The notes under the pieces: generated by a model
The model's database searches: none
What the model was told of the DNA's origin: nothing
Seen by the model: the letters and a program-made list of their open reading frames with translations, nothing else
Shown here: positions 61,287 to 64,000 of the stretch, one piece after another
Layout: the number at the start of each line of letters is the position of its first letter
How positions within the stretch are numbered: the stretch's first letter is position 1
Made by a program: the position numbers and the translations under genes
NCBI GenBank assembly: GCA_016704465.1
Contig: JADJAD010000009.1
Coordinates: 1-64,000 of the forward strand
Origin: Gemmatimonadota bacterium
Lineage (GTDB): Bacteria > Gemmatimonadota > Gemmatimonadetes > Gemmatimonadales > Gemmatimonadaceae
Reading direction: 5' to 3'
Length of the DNA stretch: 64,000 nt

Positions 61287-62035
61287 TGCCGCCGATCATC
61301 ACGCTGCTCTCCGACTTTGGCACGGCCGACGGGTACGTCGCCGAGATGAAGGGGGTGATCTTCACGCTCGCCCCCGACGCGCAGGTCGTGGACCTGACGC
61401 ACGAGATCCCGCCACAGGACGTGGAGTTGGCTCGCCTGACGATCGCCCGCTTCTGGCGGCGTTTTCCGGTGTCGACCGTGCACCTGGCGGTTGTCGATCC
61501 TGGGGTGGGGACGGCTCGTGCCTGCCTGGCCGTGGCCAGCGAGGGGCGCTTCCTCGTGGGGCCGGACAATGGCATCCTGTCGCCGGCGTTGCTGCTGGCG
61601 GACGCGCGCGCCGTCACGCTGGCCGTGCCCCACGGCGCGTCGCGCACCTTTCACGGGCGCGACGTCTTCGCGCCGGCGGCGGCCGCGCTGGCGCTCGGGA
61701 CCCCGGTCGACGCGCTCGGCGAGCCGTGCGAGGCGCCCGTCGTTCGCCGCACCAGGGAACCGGTGCGCCGCGAGGACGGGGCGGTGATCGGCGAGGTCAT
61801 TGCGATCGATCGCTTCGGCAACGCCATCACCAACCTGCTGGGCGCCCGGAGCGGCGTGGTGGCGGTAGGGGGGCGCCCGGTGCCGATACGCGGGACATAT
61901 GCCGACGTCGCGGTCGGCGCCCTGGTGGCGATCAGCGGGTCGAGCGGGCTGCTCGAGATCGCAGCGCGGGAGGGGAGCGCGGCCACCGCGCTCGGACTGA
62001 CACGCGGGGCGACGGTCGTGTGGTATCGCAGCTGA
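61286..62035 (+). CDS. SAM hydrolase/SAM-dependent halogenase-like (DUF62) protein
   Basis: 249-residue protein of the S-adenosyl-L-methionine hydroxide adenosyltransferase family, which converts SAM to adenosine and methionine; chlorinases and fluorinases are rare relatives. It starts PPIITLLSDFGTADGYVAEM, followed by LTHEIPPQDVELARLTIARF, HLAVVDPGVGTARACLAVAS, LVGPDNGILSPALLLADARA and RTFHGRDVFAPAAAALALGT, all standard. The ATG overlaps the MATE stop by one base. The late GEVIAIDRFGNAITNL is conserved too. I see nothing that specifically suggests a halogenase. Confidence 0.93.
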   Translation: MPPIITLLSDFGTADGYVAEMKGVIFTLAPDAQVVDLTHEIPPQDVELARLTIARFWRRFPVSTVHLAVVDPGVGTARACLAVASEGRFLVGPDNGILSPALLLADARAVTLAVPHGASRTFHGRDVFAPAAAALALGTPVDALGEPCEAPVVRRTREPVRREDGAVIGEVIAIDRFGNAITNLLGARSGVVAVGGRPVPIRGTYADVAVGALVAISGSSGLLEIAAREGSAATALGLTRGATVVWYRS

Positions 62036-62149
62036 CGCGACGCGCGTCCGAGGTGATGGAGATCGTGCCGGTCATCGAGCACGTCGTCGTCGGCGGCGGG
62101 CCGGCGGCCGACAGCGGCGTGCGGCGGTCGACGCCGTGCACCATCGCCC

Positions 62150-63691
62150 CTACTGCCTCGCCGCCGTCCAGTTCCCTCCCGTCACGCTCCCGCTGACCAG
62201 CAGGTTCGGCGGACAGACGTAGTCCTTGAACGCGATCGTCGCATATGTCCCCTGGGCCGACGTGTTGCTGAGGAAGGTCCCGCCAACCGCGGTGTTGGCG
62301 GTGCCGCCGGACGTGGAGAACGAGAAGCTGTTGCCACTGACCAGCGTCAAGGGCGACGCGACGTAGGTGAGTGGACAGGGTGCACCTGGCGGCGTCCCGA
62401 CCCCGATGGTCAACGAAGTGATGCGACCGAGGGCGACGGTCAGGGCGACGGTTCGACCGGTGCCGGCCTGGCCGCGCCAGTTCCCGTCGAGCGGGCTCGC
62501 ATTGCCGGTGTAGACAAAGCCGCCACCGCTTACGCCGTCGACCGTGGCCAGCGCAGAGGTGACGCCGACCGAGGTGGCGGTGAGCAGGCCGTTCGATGCA
62601 TCGATCGCCGCGACTGCGGGATTGGTGCTGCTCCACTGGACCGCACGGCCACCCAGTATCGCCCCGGCGGCGTCGCGCACCGTCGCCGTCATCTGCTGCT
62701 TGGCACCGACGGAGAGAAGGAGCGGTGACGGGGAGACGACCACGCTGGCGACGTCGGCGGCGCGCACGACCAGGGTGACGACGACGTCCTGCGGCGATGC
62801 GTCGGCATTGGCGCTGACCGGCACCTCGGCGTTGTACGTGCCGGGCACGACGCCCGAGAGTACGGGTTGCAGGACGAGTGTGGCGCTCGGAGTCGCCGAA
62901 GTGCTGGAGAGGGTGGACTGCAGCCAGCCGTTGGCGCCGGGACCGTATCGGACCGGCCCCACGGCGATATGCTGCAGCAGGCCGCCGCCGCCGTTGGTGA
63001 TGGCGATGCTCCGCGCTTGAGGGGCTGGCAGTGAGAGCGTCGCGGAGAAGGCGAGGCTGGTCGCGGAAAGCTGCAGGCGAGGCGGCGGCACGACCCGAAT
63101 GGTTGCCTGGCCCGTGCGGCCCTCCGAGCTCGCCACGATCGCCACGGTCGAGTCGGGGGTGAGCGCCGTGACGACGCCATCCGCAGACACGCTGGCGGCA
63201 CTGGGCGTGGACGAGCTCCAGGTGACGATCCGTCCGGCCAAGGCCGCTCCCAGCGCATCGCGGGTCGTCGCGGTCAGCTGCACCGTGCCTCCCTGCATGA
63301 CCGTCGTGGCGGCTGGCGTCACCTCGACGACGGCAACCGGCGCCTCGACCACGACCTCGACCTCCCCGAACACGCCGAGGACCGTGGCGCGCACCGTGGA
63401 CCGGCCGGGGACAAGCGCGGTCGCCAACCCGCTGGCGCCGACCGAGACGATCGTCGGTGCGCTCGACGACCAGGACGCCGTCAGCTGCGCCGTGGTGCAC
63501 CGTTCGGCGAGCGGCGTGGCCGTCAGCGCGACCGAGGCGCCCACACGCAGCGGTGGAGGCGACGGCGCGACCGTGATCGCCGACACCCGGCATGGCGGTG
63601 CCGATGGTTCAGCGGACGAACAGGCGGCGACGAGGGCCAGCGCCCAGAGGCGGGCGCAACCGTGCGCAGGGCGACGACAGGCGGCATGCAT
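62150..63691 (-). CDS. Lipoprotein with bacterial Ig-like (BIG2) domains
   Basis: 513-residue surface or periplasmic lipoprotein. The leader (LWALALVAACSS) ends in a lipobox-like A-A-C. Three or more Ig-like units follow with the BIG2 pattern: SVALTATPLAERC, then SAPTIVSVGASGLATALVPG; VTPAATTVMQGGTVQLTATT, then VTWSSSTPSAASVSADGVVT; and VGAKQQMTATVRDAAGAILG, then VQWSSTNPAVAAIDASNGLL. A different C-terminal domain (DGNWRGQAGTGRTVALTVAL onwards, ending GNWTAARQ) is not recognised. It probably acts in adhesion or as a scaffold. It stands opposite to the SAM hydrolase gene. Confidence 0.85.
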   Translation of the reverse strand: MHAACRRPAHGCARLWALALVAACSSAEPSAPPCRVSAITVAPSPPPLRVGASVALTATPLAERCTTAQLTASWSSSAPTIVSVGASGLATALVPGRSTVRATVLGVFGEVEVVVEAPVAVVEVTPAATTVMQGGTVQLTATTRDALGAALAGRIVTWSSSTPSAASVSADGVVTALTPDSTVAIVASSEGRTGQATIRVVPPPRLQLSATSLAFSATLSLPAPQARSIAITNGGGGLLQHIAVGPVRYGPGANGWLQSTLSSTSATPSATLVLQPVLSGVVPGTYNAEVPVSANADASPQDVVVTLVVRAADVASVVVSPSPLLLSVGAKQQMTATVRDAAGAILGGRAVQWSSTNPAVAAIDASNGLLTATSVGVTSALATVDGVSGGGFVYTGNASPLDGNWRGQAGTGRTVALTVALGRITSLTIGVGTPPGAPCPLTYVASPLTLVSGNSFSFSTSGGTANTAVGGTFLSNTSAQGTYATIAFKDYVCPPNLLVSGSVTGGNWTAARQ

Positions 63692-63823
63692 GCGCTGGGC
63701 AATCTACCATCGGTCGCCGCGCTGCGGGCGGATGGTCGTTAGGTCGCGACATGACCCCTCTGGGAGATTCGCGTCGCCCCGGCAGCCGTTAGGTTGCTCC
63801 AATCCCATTCGACGGATCGGCTC

Positions 63824-64000
63824 GTGCCCCGACACCGAATCGCCTCACTCGCGCTGCTCGCCGCCCTCGCCACCCTTGCATGCGGGGAGCGTGCACCCGG
63901 AACGTCATCGGCCGACTCGGCCACTGCCGATCGCGTGGCACCGCAATCCACCTCCCCGGTCGCGTGGACAGTTTCCGAGTCGGGGATTGGACCGCTGCGG
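63824..64000 (+). CDS. Predicted lipoprotein, 3'-truncated by the window edge
   Basis: The last 59 codons are open. A GTG start at 63824 gives PRHRIASLALLAALATLACG, a basic n-region, hydrophobic core and lipobox (A-T-L-A-C), then a Ser/Ala-rich linker and WTVSESGIGPLR at the edge. The rest lies outside, so the domain is unknown. Upstream, the 132-base gap carries two CGTTAGG heptamers (near 63737 and 63787). Confidence 0.65.
   Translation, partial: MPRHRIASLALLAALATLACGERAPGTSSADSATADRVAPQSTSPVAWTVSESGIGPLR

Noticed and set aside
61286..62035. DUF62 gene as a fluorinase or chlorinase
   Set aside because: All visible motifs fit ordinary SAM hydrolases and there is no neighbouring halometabolite gene set.

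Overview
The window is about 64 kb of dense, high-G+C bacterial DNA with short intergenic gaps, many 1- or 4-base start/stop overlaps, frequent GTG/TTG starts and many small lipoproteins and secreted proteins. Gene content and style (cstA with a dipeptidyl-peptidase-like gene, an ETF-to-quinone module, an F0-plus-delta ATP synthase cluster, Ig-like lipoproteins) suggest a didermic, largely aerobic heterotroph, most likely Gemmatimonadota. That assignment is inference: there is no rRNA or other decisive marker, and I saw no tRNA, rRNA, CRISPR array, insertion sequence or prophage.

Layout. 1-4.97 kb: end of argF (frameshifted), gcvT, a mogA/moaB-type gene, a sigma-54 activator and an unknown protein. 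5.3-10 kb: a lower-G+C stretch holding two decayed genes, a membrane HD-GYP protein and a large SARP-type ATPase regulator. 10.1-11.8 kb: moxR and a lipoprotein. 12-15.3 kb: ATP synthase genes (atpZ-like, a small membrane protein, atpB, atpE, atpF, atpH). 15.8-22 kb: cupin, sugar nucleotidyltransferase, flavin monooxygenase-like protein, M20 peptidase, MFS transporter, alpha/beta hydrolase. 22.2-26.8 kb (minus strand): cstA, a broken S9 peptidase gene and ybdD, nearly contiguous. 27-32.9 kb: lipoprotein, NAD-type isocitrate dehydrogenase family, metallophosphoesterase, SprT-like protein, penicillin acylase. 32.9-41.7 kb: glutaryl-CoA dehydrogenase, LpxR-like protein, a peroxiredoxin-like gene with an in-frame TGA, an SDR, etfBA and an EtfD-like membrane Fe-S protein. 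41.7-47.4 kb (minus): METTL20-like methyltransferase, moeA, dacB, mobB, mobA, fdhD. 47.4-53.5 kb: outer-membrane-like protein, gpmI, L,D-transpeptidase and two M15 peptidases. 53.6-64 kb: guaB, amino acid permease, nrnA, Mrp/ApbC, a broken MATE gene, a SAM hydrolase and two lipoproteins.

Functional links. GcdH would pass electrons to EtfAB, and EtfD would pass them to the quinone pool. The methyltransferase downstream resembles enzymes that methylate ETF beta. The molybdenum-cofactor genes with fdhD imply a molybdo/tungsto formate dehydrogenase elsewhere. The 49.7-53.5 kb block, with dacB, forms a peptidoglycan-remodelling set. CstA, YbdD and the S9 peptidase suggest peptide or pyruvate scavenging.

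Best candidate for something new: the peroxiredoxin-like gene at 35649-36176 reads through one in-frame TGA that falls exactly where the first redox cysteine belongs (U-A-S-C), followed by a GC-rich hairpin with a GGU-containing loop at a spacing suited to a bacterial SECIS element. It is a credible selenoprotein. Second is an over-represented octamer, CGTTAGGC (19 copies counted by eye), often supplying stop codons. Several genes carry indels or nonsense codons; some may be sequencing or assembly errors, and that is the main caution for the TGA as well.
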